From Ignavibacteria bacterium (GTDB taxonomy: Bacteria; Bacteroidota; Ignavibacteria; Tepidaquicellales; Tepidaquicellaceae): a DNA stretch of 64,000 bases. The stretch spans positions 496,001 through 560,000 of the forward strand of contig DATAJP010000003.1 of NCBI GenBank assembly GCA_036262055.1, written 5' to 3'. Positions within the stretch are counted from its first letter, which is position 1, and every line of letters begins with the position of its first letter. Both the position numbers and the translations under genes were made by a program. The notes under the pieces were generated by a model, which saw nothing but the letters and a program-made list of their open reading frames with translations, did no database searches and had not been told where the DNA came from. Below, in pieces: positions 8,477 to 17,085 of this stretch.

Positions 8477-9358
8477 TTAATCAAAAGCAGGTCTCGGGTC
8501 TTTAAAGCTGTATAAAAGTCTATACTTTACAAAAACCCCTGCCGTTATAAAAATCTTTTTAAACTTTGATACCTTTGCAACTTTATCAAATACATTATAA
8601 TTCATCTTCTCGATTTTTTCGAGAATACCAAAATAAATCTTCTCCATTATCCTCGCCGCAAACATTAAACCTTTGTCTTCTCTTGTCAGGTTAGCATTAG
8701 CTTTTTTATAATAATCCCTCGCGCGCTCACATTGAAATCTCATAAGTTCTATAAAAGAATTATTATATTCATATCTCAAAAGTTCTTCCTCTGAATAACC
8801 AAACTTTTCTAATTCTTCCTTTGGCAGATATATCCTACCATTCTCTGCATCTTTCTTTAAATCTCTCAATATATTCGTCAGCTGCAATGCTATTCCCAGA
8901 TTAATCGCAAACTCACGTGTCTTTGAATTTCTATAACCGAATATTTCTATGCACATAAGTCCCACCGTCGCCGCCGCGCAATAGCAATAATCATAAAGCT
9001 CTTCGAAGTTTTTATACCGGTGCTTCTGCAAATCCATTTCCATTCCTTTTATTAGCTCAAAAAACGGCTCAACCGGAATATTAAATTTTTTAATAATCTG
9101 ATTCACATGATTCAGCAAAGTATATTTTGAGCTCCCCTGCAAAGCATTTTCAAATTCATTTTTCCATTCACGGATTCTTTTATACTTTACATCAGTCGAT
9201 ACGCTTTCATCATCTACAATGTCATCGGTCTTTCTGCAAAATGCATACACTGTGTTTATTGCATCGTTCTTTGTTTTTCCTAACAAAGAAAACGAATACA
9301 AAAAACTGCTTTTGCTCTGTTTCGAAATGTCTTTTGCTTCTTCCATTACTAAACTCAT
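8477..9358 (-). CDS. hpnD: presqualene diphosphate synthase HpnD
   Basis: A 293-residue trans-prenyltransferase of the squalene/phytoene synthase family. The first Asp-rich motif is DDIVDD (Asp45-Asp50) in the context VYAFCRKTDDIVDD. The second is D166-x-x-x-D170 in NILRDLKKD, followed by GRIYLP. The SFLYSFSLLGK opening favours HpnD over HpnC. It condenses two farnesyl diphosphates to presqualene diphosphate. Its ATG overlaps the stop of hpnC by one base (TGATG), consistent with translational coupling. Confidence 0.85.
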   Translation of the reverse strand: MSLVMEEAKDISKQSKSSFLYSFSLLGKTKNDAINTVYAFCRKTDDIVDDESVSTDVKYKRIREWKNEFENALQGSSKYTLLNHVNQIIKKFNIPVEPFFELIKGMEMDLQKHRYKNFEELYDYCYCAAATVGLMCIEIFGYRNSKTREFAINLGIALQLTNILRDLKKDAENGRIYLPKEELEKFGYSEEELLRYEYNNSFIELMRFQCERARDYYKKANANLTREDKGLMFAARIMEKIYFGILEKIEKMNYNVFDKVAKVSKFKKIFITAGVFVKYRLLYSFKDPRPAFD

Positions 9359-10242
9359 CAGAAAATTGTTTTGAAAAACAATTTTATAAAATCCGTTTTA
9401 CTTAATTTTACTCTTTCAGTTAAAACATTGTAATTTATTCTCTCTATCTTGTTCAAAATCTCATTCCCTCCCGCATATGTCAGCTTCATTTCAAGCTTTA
9501 ATCTTCCCGAAACATTATTAATCAAATCTTTTCCTTCCAAAAACAAATTCCGTGTTCGGCTCACCAAATCCTTCATCATACTATGAAACCTCTTATCTTC
9601 TCTCCCGAGTATCAATGCCTCGTAATCATACTCATATTGTCTCATAACTTCTTCAGGTATATAAACCCTGTCAATCTTCAAATCCACTGAAACATCCTGC
9701 CAGAAATTCGTCAATTGCAGTGCAGTACATATCTTATCCGAATACTCAAATAGTTTTGCATCTTTTTTCATGTCATATCCAAACAAAATTAAAATCAGAT
9801 GACCAATCGGATTAGCTGAAAACTTCGAATACTCAATCAGCTCACCCCATTTTTCATATCGAGATTTTATTGCATCCTGCATAAACGCCGCAAGCAAATC
9901 ATCGAATTCCATAACGGGAATGTTCAATGTTTCAATCGTATGTGAAAGAGCACTTAAAAACTTTTTGTTATCTTCATTTATACTCTCAAACTCATTCTTA
10001 ACCACCTTATGCAAATCCTCTTTTAATCCGCTGAGCTTATGAAACTTATCATAAGAGCTTTCATTAGAATCAGCAATGTCATCAGCTGTTCTTGCAAAAG
10101 CATATATGCTGTAAACATATCTTCGCTTATCCTTTGGTATTAAGAAAGAACCTACGGGAAAATTCTCGTAATGGCTGACTGCTAAATTTTTACAAAACTC
10201 ATAAGACTCTTGAATCTTATGTTCGTTCTGAGCTGAACTCAA
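9358..10242 (-). CDS. hpnC: hydroxysqualene synthase HpnC
   Basis: A 294-residue squalene/phytoene-synthase-family protein. HYENFPVGSFLIP near residues 24-36 and YAFARTADDIAD (Asp54, Asp55, Asp58) are typical of HpnC. The second motif is NFWQDVSVD (Asp185, Asp189). HpnC turns presqualene diphosphate into hydroxysqualene. It is first in the operon by transcription order. No squalene-hopene cyclase is in the window, so whether the squalene goes to hopanoids cannot be decided here. Confidence 0.85.
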   Translation of the reverse strand: MSSAQNEHKIQESYEFCKNLAVSHYENFPVGSFLIPKDKRRYVYSIYAFARTADDIADSNESSYDKFHKLSGLKEDLHKVVKNEFESINEDNKKFLSALSHTIETLNIPVMEFDDLLAAFMQDAIKSRYEKWGELIEYSKFSANPIGHLILILFGYDMKKDAKLFEYSDKICTALQLTNFWQDVSVDLKIDRVYIPEEVMRQYEYDYEALILGREDKRFHSMMKDLVSRTRNLFLEGKDLINNVSGRLKLEMKLTYAGGNEILNKIERINYNVLTERVKLSKTDFIKLFFKTIF

Positions 10243-10288
10243 TATCTAATGTTTTTTGGATTAAGCGATTAAGGCAATACCGGGAATG

Positions 10289-10768
10289 CTAAATTCTCCA
10301 GCGTCTTATGTAAGCAAGATTCTGATGTGCGGGTACAAGAAACAAAATATAACTATGATTCAATATACCATTCAGAATTTTGTTAAATGAATTTACAAAA
10401 TTATCATTAAGATTTGAAATCGTAATTAAAAACTTCTTAATATAATTTGAAACATTCAAAAGACTTGAAGCCGACTTTGAGTTTGTCGGGTCTGATGGGT
10501 CATAAAAAAATGAAATGAATATGGAAGCTAATATCGAGAAACCTATTATGGAAACTTTCTTCCATCTGCTGCCGGATTCGATTGTTGTGATGTCTCTCCA
10601 GTAACATTTATAAAAAAGCTTTCTGTAAAAATCCATCATTAGAATATGATGCAATCTGTAGATGAATAAATATTCCGGAACAAAAAATTCACGGAGAGGG
10701 ACATAATATATGTATTGTAAAAATACTTCCATTTCCGTCAAGTTATAACTAATTATGCATAAAATCAA
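10289..10768 (-). CDS. doubtful ORF, possible small membrane protein
   Basis: A 159-codon frame opening with TTG; the first ATG is 12 codons in, at 10732. It would encode an aromatic- and Ile-rich protein with one hydrophobic stretch (VSIIGFSILASIFISFF, about 71-87). No family is recognised and no ribosome binding site is evident. If it is not a gene, then 10,243-10,871 is a 629-base gap holding only the terminator at 10,818-10,845. Confidence 0.3.
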   Translation of the reverse strand: MILCIISYNLTEMEVFLQYIYYVPLREFFVPEYLFIYRLHHILMMDFYRKLFYKCYWRDITTIESGSRWKKVSIIGFSILASIFISFFYDPSDPTNSKSASSLLNVSNYIKKFLITISNLNDNFVNSFNKILNGILNHSYILFLVPAHQNLAYIRRWRI

Positions 10769-10817
10769 TATTCATATAAGTGTATGAATATTAAATAATT
10801 ATTATCTGACTCCAAAT

Positions 10818-10845
10818 AAAGAAGGGGTTATATAACCCCTTCTTT
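10818..10845 (-). terminator. intrinsic terminator after the BNR/sorting-domain gene
   Basis: Perfect 13-base arms (AAAGAAGGGGTTA and its complement) around a 2-base loop. It lies 27 bases past the stop codon at 10872, with A/T tracts on both sides, so it could work in both directions. Confidence 0.8.
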
Positions 10846-10871
10846 AACAACATCAAGAAAGAATGAGAAAA

Positions 10872-12221
10872 TTATTTAACCAACATGAATTTTTTGGTTT
10901 GCTTATAATCTCCTGAGATAAGCTGATAATAATAAACTCCTGATGTTAGCTCAGTTCCAATAAATTGTTCGGAATAATTTCCCGCCGTTCTGTAGCCATC
11001 TAAAATTGAAGCTACCTCCTTGCCTAAAGCATCATAAACTTTTAAACTCACGTTGCCTGAAATAGGAATTGAGAATTCAATTGTAGTTGAAGGATTAAAT
11101 GGATTTGGATAATTCTGACCAAGTTTATATTGAGAAGGAATAAGATTATTTATAGGTTCAATACCTGTTACATTATCAACTAATTTTAAAACTGTTCCCA
11201 AACTTGTAACAGCATAACCGTAAACAACTGTTCCTATTCTTGTAAACTCCATATGTTGAACACCCGTTATTCCTCCGGTGGTCATTGTTGTCCATGTTGC
11301 ACCGCCATCAGTACTTTTTTTGATTGCACCTCCTGTTGCTCCTGCACCATCGCACGAAATATAGCAAGTATTAGTTCCTTCAATCCATTTAGTAGTACAA
11401 TATCCGGTAAATCCTGTTCCTACATTCACAGTAGCCCATGTTGTTCCGCCGTTTGTCGTTCTGGCAATACTTGGAAGCGATGATTGAGTAGCCGCAATAC
11501 CTAAGGTCTTATTATCGCTCATTGCAAAACCTGAAACGAACGTGCCGGCAATACCCAATGTTCCTATTGTCCAATTCGTTCCGCCATTTGTTGTAAAATA
11601 AACTCTGGATGAGGCATTCAAACCAAAGCCATACCACATGTTATCTAATACCACAATTGAATTTGCTGCTGATGCTTCACCTGTTATGCCCGGTGGATTG
11701 GTAAGTGTCCATGTTGTACCTCCATCAGTAGTTTTTGAAACATAATAAGGTTGTCCTGAACCTGTTGGAGGATCACTTTGTGCAATGCCGAATGATGGCA
11801 TTAATTTTGAAAAAGTTATTCCATTAAAAAATGCTAAGGTTCCTCCTGTTGATGCAACAAGTGTCCATGTAGTTCCGCCATTTGTTGTTTTATAAAAAGA
11901 TGCATTTCCGCCTGTGCCTCCTGCACCACCACCGTTACCTACAAATGCAACGTCCGCATCTCTTGCCCAAATGCAGAATAAATCGAGAGAAATTCCTGTA
12001 CCCGTTACGTTTGTAAAATTCGTTCCGCCGTTAGTTGACCTGTAAACCAACGGAACTCCCGACGTTCCCCGTGCAATCCATACAACATTTTGTCCTGCAA
12101 CAGAAATTGCCGGAAAAGTTTGGCCTGTTACAACTGTAGTTGCAACTGTCCATTGTCCATAACTTAAATCCGCAAAAAATAAAGAACATATTACAACTGA
12201 AATAAGTAATTTAATCTTCAT
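10872..12221 (-). CDS. secreted BNR/Ycf48-like repeat protein with type IX-style sorting domain
   Basis: A 449-residue exported protein. The signal peptide occupies about residues 1-22, ending ...DLSYG before Gln. The body has about seven repeats around T-N-G-G-T-x-W-T or S-T-D-G-G-A-T-W-T, the strand-turn motif of BNR/Ycf48-type beta-propellers. The last about 85 residues are a sorting domain: LGQNYPNPFNPSTTIEFSIP, then VYDALGKEV and a C-terminal KKFMLVK. Such domains direct outer-membrane passage by the type IX system. The ligand or substrate is unknown. It is followed by a strong terminator and is probably monocistronic. Confidence 0.85.
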   Translation of the reverse strand: MKIKLLISVVICSLFFADLSYGQWTVATTVVTGQTFPAISVAGQNVVWIARGTSGVPLVYRSTNGGTNFTNVTGTGISLDLFCIWARDADVAFVGNGGGAGGTGGNASFYKTTNGGTTWTLVASTGGTLAFFNGITFSKLMPSFGIAQSDPPTGSGQPYYVSKTTDGGTTWTLTNPPGITGEASAANSIVVLDNMWYGFGLNASSRVYFTTNGGTNWTIGTLGIAGTFVSGFAMSDNKTLGIAATQSSLPSIARTTNGGTTWATVNVGTGFTGYCTTKWIEGTNTCYISCDGAGATGGAIKKSTDGGATWTTMTTGGITGVQHMEFTRIGTVVYGYAVTSLGTVLKLVDNVTGIEPINNLIPSQYKLGQNYPNPFNPSTTIEFSIPISGNVSLKVYDALGKEVASILDGYRTAGNYSEQFIGTELTSGVYYYQLISGDYKQTKKFMLVK

Positions 12222-12380
12222 TTCTTTTTCTCCTTCTATTAAAATTAATTTATATTGGTATAAACAGAGAACTTTAAATAAATATTCTGGAAGAGCTAAT
12301 GAGGTTAGTAGAATTTATAATTAAAAATGAATAAAATCAACATTTTTATGCACTACAATGAAAATAAAATGCTTATAAAT

Positions 12381-12409
12381 AAAAAGGGCTTCTATTTGAA
12401 GCCCTTTTT
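12381..12409 (-). terminator. intrinsic terminator after the Omp28-like gene
   Basis: Perfect 12-base arms (AAAAAGGGCTTC and its complement) with loop TATTT, ending in a T-rich tract on the minus strand. It lies 26 bases past the stop codon at 12436. Confidence 0.85.
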
Positions 12410-12435
12410 ATTTAAAAACAATAAATTTAAAAATT

Positions 12436-13506
12436 TTACTTCGATAATATCATTTTCTTTGTATCGGTAAATCCGTCGGTTATTAATTTATAGAAATAAA
12501 TTCCGCTTGAAAGTCCTTTACCATCAAACTCAGCTTTATACAATCCTTTTTTAAGGAAACCGTTCATTAATGATGCTACTTCGTTTCCGAGTGCGTCATA
12601 AACTTTTAATGTTACGTTTCCATCTTTTGGAATTGTAAAATTAATGTTTGTCTGTGGATTGAAAGGATTAGGATAATTTTGTGAAAGTGAATACCCGTCA
12701 GCAACTCCATTTGAAATCGGAGTTATGTTTGTTGGTCCGTCGATGTCAATCCATTCTGCAATACCAACTTCACTTTGTGAGGATAATGCACCCTCTTGCT
12801 TATAAACTAAATAATTAACAAAAGCATTTGAGAACTCAATTCCTGCAGGAACTGTATAATTCAAAGTTTTTGTAATTACCTGACCTTGATTCCATACTCC
12901 GCCAGTATTTAAAGCTTCACCTAAATCACCGTTAATCATTGCTTTTACAACGTGGTCATGGTCATAGTTCGGAAAATATGTAGTTCCGGGTGAACATGTG
13001 TTATTTGATGTCTGACCGTAAATTATATTATCTTCTGTTAAAATAAAGTTTATAAAATAATTACCTGTCATGTTTGCGGTTGCAGTAAATGTAAGTTCCA
13101 ACGTAATAGTTCTGTTTGTTGCATTAATTGATTTCTGCTTTTGAACAGTGATTGTAGGAGTAATACCAATTGTTTGCTGAACAACATTGCTTCCCCACGA
13201 TCCTCTGGAAATTATTCCGGTTCTTCTTCCGACTGTTCCGGTCGGATATGCAGACATTCCCATTAATCCTCTTATGCCTGAAGTAAATGACTGCCACGGG
13301 TCACTTCCTGCTCCGTGATATGCCAATACAACAGTATTAGGATAGACTGCCAAAATTTGATCGATAATATCATGACCGCATGGACACCATTGACACCATG
13401 TTCCGGTGCAATATTCAAGAGTGGTATTAAATTGTTGTGCTTGTGAATTATTAGTTGATATGAGTAATGAGAACACTAATAAAGAAGCTAGTATAAATTT
13501 CTTCAT
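12436..13506 (-). CDS. Omp28-like secreted protein with thioredoxin-like N-domain and sorting domain
   Basis: A 356-residue protein with signal peptide about 1-23 (LLISTNNSQAQ). The first mature segment, LEYCTGTWCQWCPCGHDII, is the cysteine-rich thioredoxin-like motif (C-x-W-C-x-x-C) of Omp28-related proteins. It is followed by a strand-rich middle (SINATNRTITLELTFTATA) and a C-terminal sorting domain with LSQNYPNPFNPQTNINFTIP and KKMILSK at the end. Function is unknown; a surface thiol role is possible. A terminator lies beyond the stop, so it is a single-gene unit. Confidence 0.8.
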   Translation of the reverse strand: MKKFILASLLVFSLLISTNNSQAQQFNTTLEYCTGTWCQWCPCGHDIIDQILAVYPNTVVLAYHGAGSDPWQSFTSGIRGLMGMSAYPTGTVGRRTGIISRGSWGSNVVQQTIGITPTITVQKQKSINATNRTITLELTFTATANMTGNYFINFILTEDNIIYGQTSNNTCSPGTTYFPNYDHDHVVKAMINGDLGEALNTGGVWNQGQVITKTLNYTVPAGIEFSNAFVNYLVYKQEGALSSQSEVGIAEWIDIDGPTNITPISNGVADGYSLSQNYPNPFNPQTNINFTIPKDGNVTLKVYDALGNEVASLMNGFLKKGLYKAEFDGKGLSSGIYFYKLITDGFTDTKKMILSK

Positions 13507-13594
13507 TTCTTTCTCCTCCGCTTGGGATTATTTAGATTTATAACGAAATATTAATAAAAAGAATATTTAAATCAACCCTTTTTTAAATATATAA

Positions 13595-13635
13595 TTTACC
13601 AATGTTTAGGGTTTTTACTCCTAAACATTGGTAAA
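13595..13635 (-). terminator. long terminator hairpin after the subtilisin gene
   Basis: Perfect 16-base arms (TTTACCAATGTTTAGG and its complement) around a 9-base loop. It starts 11 bases beyond the stop at 13647 and is followed on the minus strand by an A/T-rich run. Confidence 0.8.
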
Positions 13636-13646
13636 ATCTTTAAAGT

Positions 13647-16028
13647 TTATTTTACTAAAATCATTTTCTTAACATCATTAAAACTTCCCGATTCAATCTT
13701 ATAATAATATATTCCGCTCGACATCTTGTAATTATTTGCATTCAGCTCAACTTTATAACTTCCTGCAGTTCTGAATGAATTTACAAGAGTTGCTACTTGT
13801 TTTCCAAGAACGTCAAACAATGTAATCTTTACCATTCCGTCTTTTGCAATCGAAAAACTGATTTGAGTTTCAGGATTGAATGGATTAGGATAATTTTGTC
13901 CTAAATCATAAGAAATCAATTCAGTGTTGCTTCCTGTTCCTGTTACGCTTCCGAACGGAAAGTTTGTTGCTGAAGCAGTTGTTGTATAATATGCCACTAC
14001 CTGATTTGTATCAGTCAAACCAATATTAACATTTTGCGAACCCGATGCTGAACCTGTAGTTTTTGCAACCAGAATAAGTGTTCTGGCAGTATCGAGAAAT
14101 TTGAATTTCAGATTATCAAATGTTAAAGGACCCATTGACTGGTAAGGCAATGAACCGACTTTAATATCACCTGTGCTTACTAATCCGCTTTTATCTTTAT
14201 CAAAGTATAAATCAAAGCTTGTTATGTGAGATGCCGTTGCATTCGTAGTCATTCCGAACTTTAACAGCTTCAAAGAACCAAGCTGCGGATTTAATGAAGT
14301 AGAAATTTTTATCCCGACAAGCTCTCTTGCTGTATCTGATGCTGCAAGTGATGAGTTCATAAGCATGTTGCTCGGACCGTTAATTCCTGCAACTAAAAAT
14401 TTCGGTGAGCTTGTAGCAGCAAATGCATCAATCTTTCCTGCGCCATATCTGTAATCTTTTCCCGGGTCTCCCATGTCAATTGCAGTCATCTGTATAACTT
14501 TTGCAATGTCTCTCGGAAGCATTTCAGGATTAATTGAAAGCATCAAAGCAACAACACCTGCAGTGTGTGGAGTTGCGGATGATGTTCCTCCGAATGTTGA
14601 GCCATAACCCGTTCCGGAACTTACATAACATGCAATAGTTCCTTCTCCAGGTGATGCAATGTCAGGTTTCAATAACCCCATTGAGTCAGGCATTTCAACA
14701 GGAGCAACTCTGCTGTATGAATAATCCTTATGAGAAGGGTCTATAACATTGTTGTATGTTCCCCATAAATTCCAGTTACCCCATGTTGCAGGTCCCCATG
14801 GTGAAGAACTTTGAATGACATTAGAGCCTACATTAATGTTTGCGGTTCCAAGGACACCGCCGACACCGCCAATTTTTAACTGGTCAGGATGAAGCCATGG
14901 TGCAGGACAGTTACCTGCAGTTGAAATGTTTAAAGGAAAACCGTTTCCATTACCGTCATTGCTTGTTGAGTTTGTATGAATGGAACCCGCAGCAAGTGTC
15001 ATGTCAGTTACTATTCTGAACTGACTGTAATCGGGTCTTGAAGGCCATTTCCAGCTCAATGAGCTTGTTATTACGTCAGCTCCTTTTGAAAGACCATATT
15101 GAAAAGCCGCCCATTGTTGTGTTTGACCGCTCGCATTTCTCATTACAATCGATTTTGCAAGTGGTGCTACACCCGTCGGATTACCCATTGTTCCATCGCC
15201 GATAACCTGACTTAAAGTTGCTGTTCCGTGTGAAGCAGATGTAACGTTATAATTATTTGTTGTGAAATCCCAGCCGATTAAATCGTCAATTTTTCCGTTC
15301 CCGTCATCATCAACACCATTCACATCACCCGCATCGAATGCCGAGCTTGTTCCTCCGGGTACAATATTTATGGTTCTTCCGTTTGAATTTGCATCTTCAC
15401 CTAAATTTTGCCAGATACCGTTAACTACGTCAGGATGTTTCCACCAGAAACCGTCATCCGAATTTGCTACAAGCACGCCTGCGCCTCTGTTGCCTTGTGC
15501 CCAGCACAGGTCAACTTTCAATGAGGTAATTCCCGGATTTATGGTTGAAGTTACAACGGCATTGTTAAAAGGAATTTGTGCAAGAATAACATCTCGTAAT
15601 TCCTCAAGCGGCACAGGTCTGTCATAACAAATCATCATTACGTTATCGAAGTTGTTTGCAATGTCATTAATGACTTCGGAGTTCGCGCTTAATGCGATAC
15701 AATTGTTTATCCATAGAACTTCATAACTGCTTGCATCTCTTTCAGATACTTTCATGTCAAGATATGGTCTTATGTCTCTCTGATAATTGTTTGCGAAATT
15801 CTGTAATCTTTCAATCACGATTCTCCTTCTTTCTTGCCTTGGAGTATCGTAGCTAATATCAGCAAAGTCATTTAATGTTAAATGCTGATTGAAAAGAATA
15901 TATATGGGGATTTGCTCATCAGCACGGACTTGTGTCATTTGATGCTGAAGATCAATTTGAATTTTAGGATTTGCATATGTTGTTACCGCTAATCCCAAAA
16001 CCATCAAAAGTGATAATAAATATTTCAT
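13647..16028 (-). CDS. secreted subtilisin-like serine peptidase (S8) with sorting domain
   Basis: A 793-residue exported peptidase. The signal peptide is about 1-19 (MKYLLSLLMVLGLAVTTYA), followed by a propeptide-like region to about 165. The catalytic triad is visible: Asp191 in VANSDDG with HPDV after it, His267 in ASHGTA, and Ser483 in GGTSSATPHTAG. The Asp motif departs from the usual D-T-G and reads D-D-G. The C-terminus carries LGQNYPNPFNPETQISFSIA and ends KKMILVK, a sorting domain. It is likely a surface or released protease. It has its own terminator. Confidence 0.88.
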   Translation of the reverse strand: MKYLLSLLMVLGLAVTTYANPKIQIDLQHQMTQVRADEQIPIYILFNQHLTLNDFADISYDTPRQERRRIVIERLQNFANNYQRDIRPYLDMKVSERDASSYEVLWINNCIALSANSEVINDIANNFDNVMMICYDRPVPLEELRDVILAQIPFNNAVVTSTINPGITSLKVDLCWAQGNRGAGVLVANSDDGFWWKHPDVVNGIWQNLGEDANSNGRTINIVPGGTSSAFDAGDVNGVDDDGNGKIDDLIGWDFTTNNYNVTSASHGTATLSQVIGDGTMGNPTGVAPLAKSIVMRNASGQTQQWAAFQYGLSKGADVITSSLSWKWPSRPDYSQFRIVTDMTLAAGSIHTNSTSNDGNGNGFPLNISTAGNCPAPWLHPDQLKIGGVGGVLGTANINVGSNVIQSSSPWGPATWGNWNLWGTYNNVIDPSHKDYSYSRVAPVEMPDSMGLLKPDIASPGEGTIACYVSSGTGYGSTFGGTSSATPHTAGVVALMLSINPEMLPRDIAKVIQMTAIDMGDPGKDYRYGAGKIDAFAATSSPKFLVAGINGPSNMLMNSSLAASDTARELVGIKISTSLNPQLGSLKLLKFGMTTNATASHITSFDLYFDKDKSGLVSTGDIKVGSLPYQSMGPLTFDNLKFKFLDTARTLILVAKTTGSASGSQNVNIGLTDTNQVVAYYTTTASATNFPFGSVTGTGSNTELISYDLGQNYPNPFNPETQISFSIAKDGMVKITLFDVLGKQVATLVNSFRTAGSYKVELNANNYKMSSGIYYYKIESGSFNDVKKMILVK

Positions 16029-16149
16029 TTTGGTGAATTTAATTAGTTATAAAAGAGGTCAGGATAATGTAAAATTATGAAGTTTTTTTATTAATTCCTA
16101 ATGGGAAATTAACGTATAAATAGGATTTTAATGTTAATTCTTAACTAAT

Positions 16150-16917
16150 TTATTTTCTACTCACTATGCTTGAACTCGCCTGCGCAACAGGAAGTAAAAT
16201 CATTTCGGCAACAACAACATTTGCAGGTCTTTCAGCAGCATACATAACCGCATTTGCAACATCATCGGGAGTCAGCGGTTTCAATCCGTGATAAACCGTC
16301 TTTGCCCTTTGTTTATCCCCTCTAAATCTCACTATGCTGAACTCAGTCTCAACCAATCCCGGGTCAATCGTCGAAATACGCACCTTCGTTCCGTTTACGT
16401 CCATTCTCAATCCCTTAGTAATCGCATCAACAGCATGTTTGCTTGCGCAATACACATTTCCTCCGGGATAAACTTCATGACCCGCAATCGAACCGATGTT
16501 AATTACATGTCCGGAATTTCTATCAATCATTCCCGGCAAAATTTCTCTCGTCACATAAAGCAAACCCTTCACATTCGTGTCCAACATTTCTTCCCAGTCA
16601 TCCAAAACTCCTGAATGCAATTTATCCAATCCTCTGGAAAGCCCCGCATTATTAATCAACACGTTAATATTTTTCCATTCTCCTGATAAACCCCCAACTG
16701 CTTTTTTAACTTCTTTATATTTGCGGACATCAAAGCTCAAAGTCAGAATATCAACTTTGCATTTTTTCTTCAGCTCTTTCGCAAGCTCCTCTAATCTCTC
16801 TTTCCTTCTTCCGCAGATTATCAGCCGTGCTTTCTTTTTTGCAAATGCAACTGCGCACGACTTCCCTATTCCGCTTGTCGCTCCCGTTATAAAAACTACT
16901 TTATTTTTTAAACTCAT
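16150..16917 (-). CDS. short-chain dehydrogenase/reductase (YdfG-like)
   Basis: About 255 residues from the ATG at 16917. The frame extends 16 codons further upstream, but classical SDRs begin at the MSLKNKVVFITGA position. The cofactor motif is TGATSGIG, then NNAG, a serine in GSIAGHE, and the catalytic YxxxK in VYCASKHAVD. An arginine-containing ICGRRKE after strand 2 suggests NADP(H) preference. Relatives reduce 3-hydroxy acids or small carbonyls; the substrate here is unknown. It diverges from pyk. Confidence 0.85.
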   Translation of the reverse strand: MSLKNKVVFITGATSGIGKSCAVAFAKKKARLIICGRRKERLEELAKELKKKCKVDILTLSFDVRKYKEVKKAVGGLSGEWKNINVLINNAGLSRGLDKLHSGVLDDWEEMLDTNVKGLLYVTREILPGMIDRNSGHVINIGSIAGHEVYPGGNVYCASKHAVDAITKGLRMDVNGTKVRISTIDPGLVETEFSIVRFRGDKQRAKTVYHGLKPLTPDDVANAVMYAAERPANVVVAEMILLPVAQASSSIVSRK

Positions 16918-16950
16918 TTTGAAAAATAATTGTTTTATCTTAATCAGTAA

Positions 16951-16988
16951 GTTTATAAAGTTCATAAAGTTTATAAAGTCTATAAAGC
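16951..16988. repeat. short tandem repeat, TTTATAAAG-like units
   Basis: Four imperfect 9-10-base direct units (GTTTATAAAG, TTCATAAAG, TTTATAAAG, TCTATAAAG) in the SDR-pyk divergent region. The complementary sequence recurs near 52,566-52,607 and 52,846-52,890. It could affect promoters on either side, but nothing in the sequence proves this. Confidence 0.6.
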
Positions 16989-17019
16989 ATCTTATTTCAA
17001 ATACAAAAAGTAATTTGAA

Positions 17020-17070
17020 AATCCCCTCTTGAGAGGGGTGGCTCCGACTTGTCGGAGACGGGGTGTGTTA
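17020..17070 (+). repeat. two-stem dispersed repeat, copy 1
   Basis: Stem 1 is the palindrome CCCCTCTTGAGAGGGG. Stem 2 is CTCCGAC-TT-GTCGGAG. It ends in the tail ACGGGGTGTGTTA. The copy lies directly upstream of pyruvate kinase. Confidence 0.85.
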
Positions 17071-17085
17071 AAATAAATAACAAGA

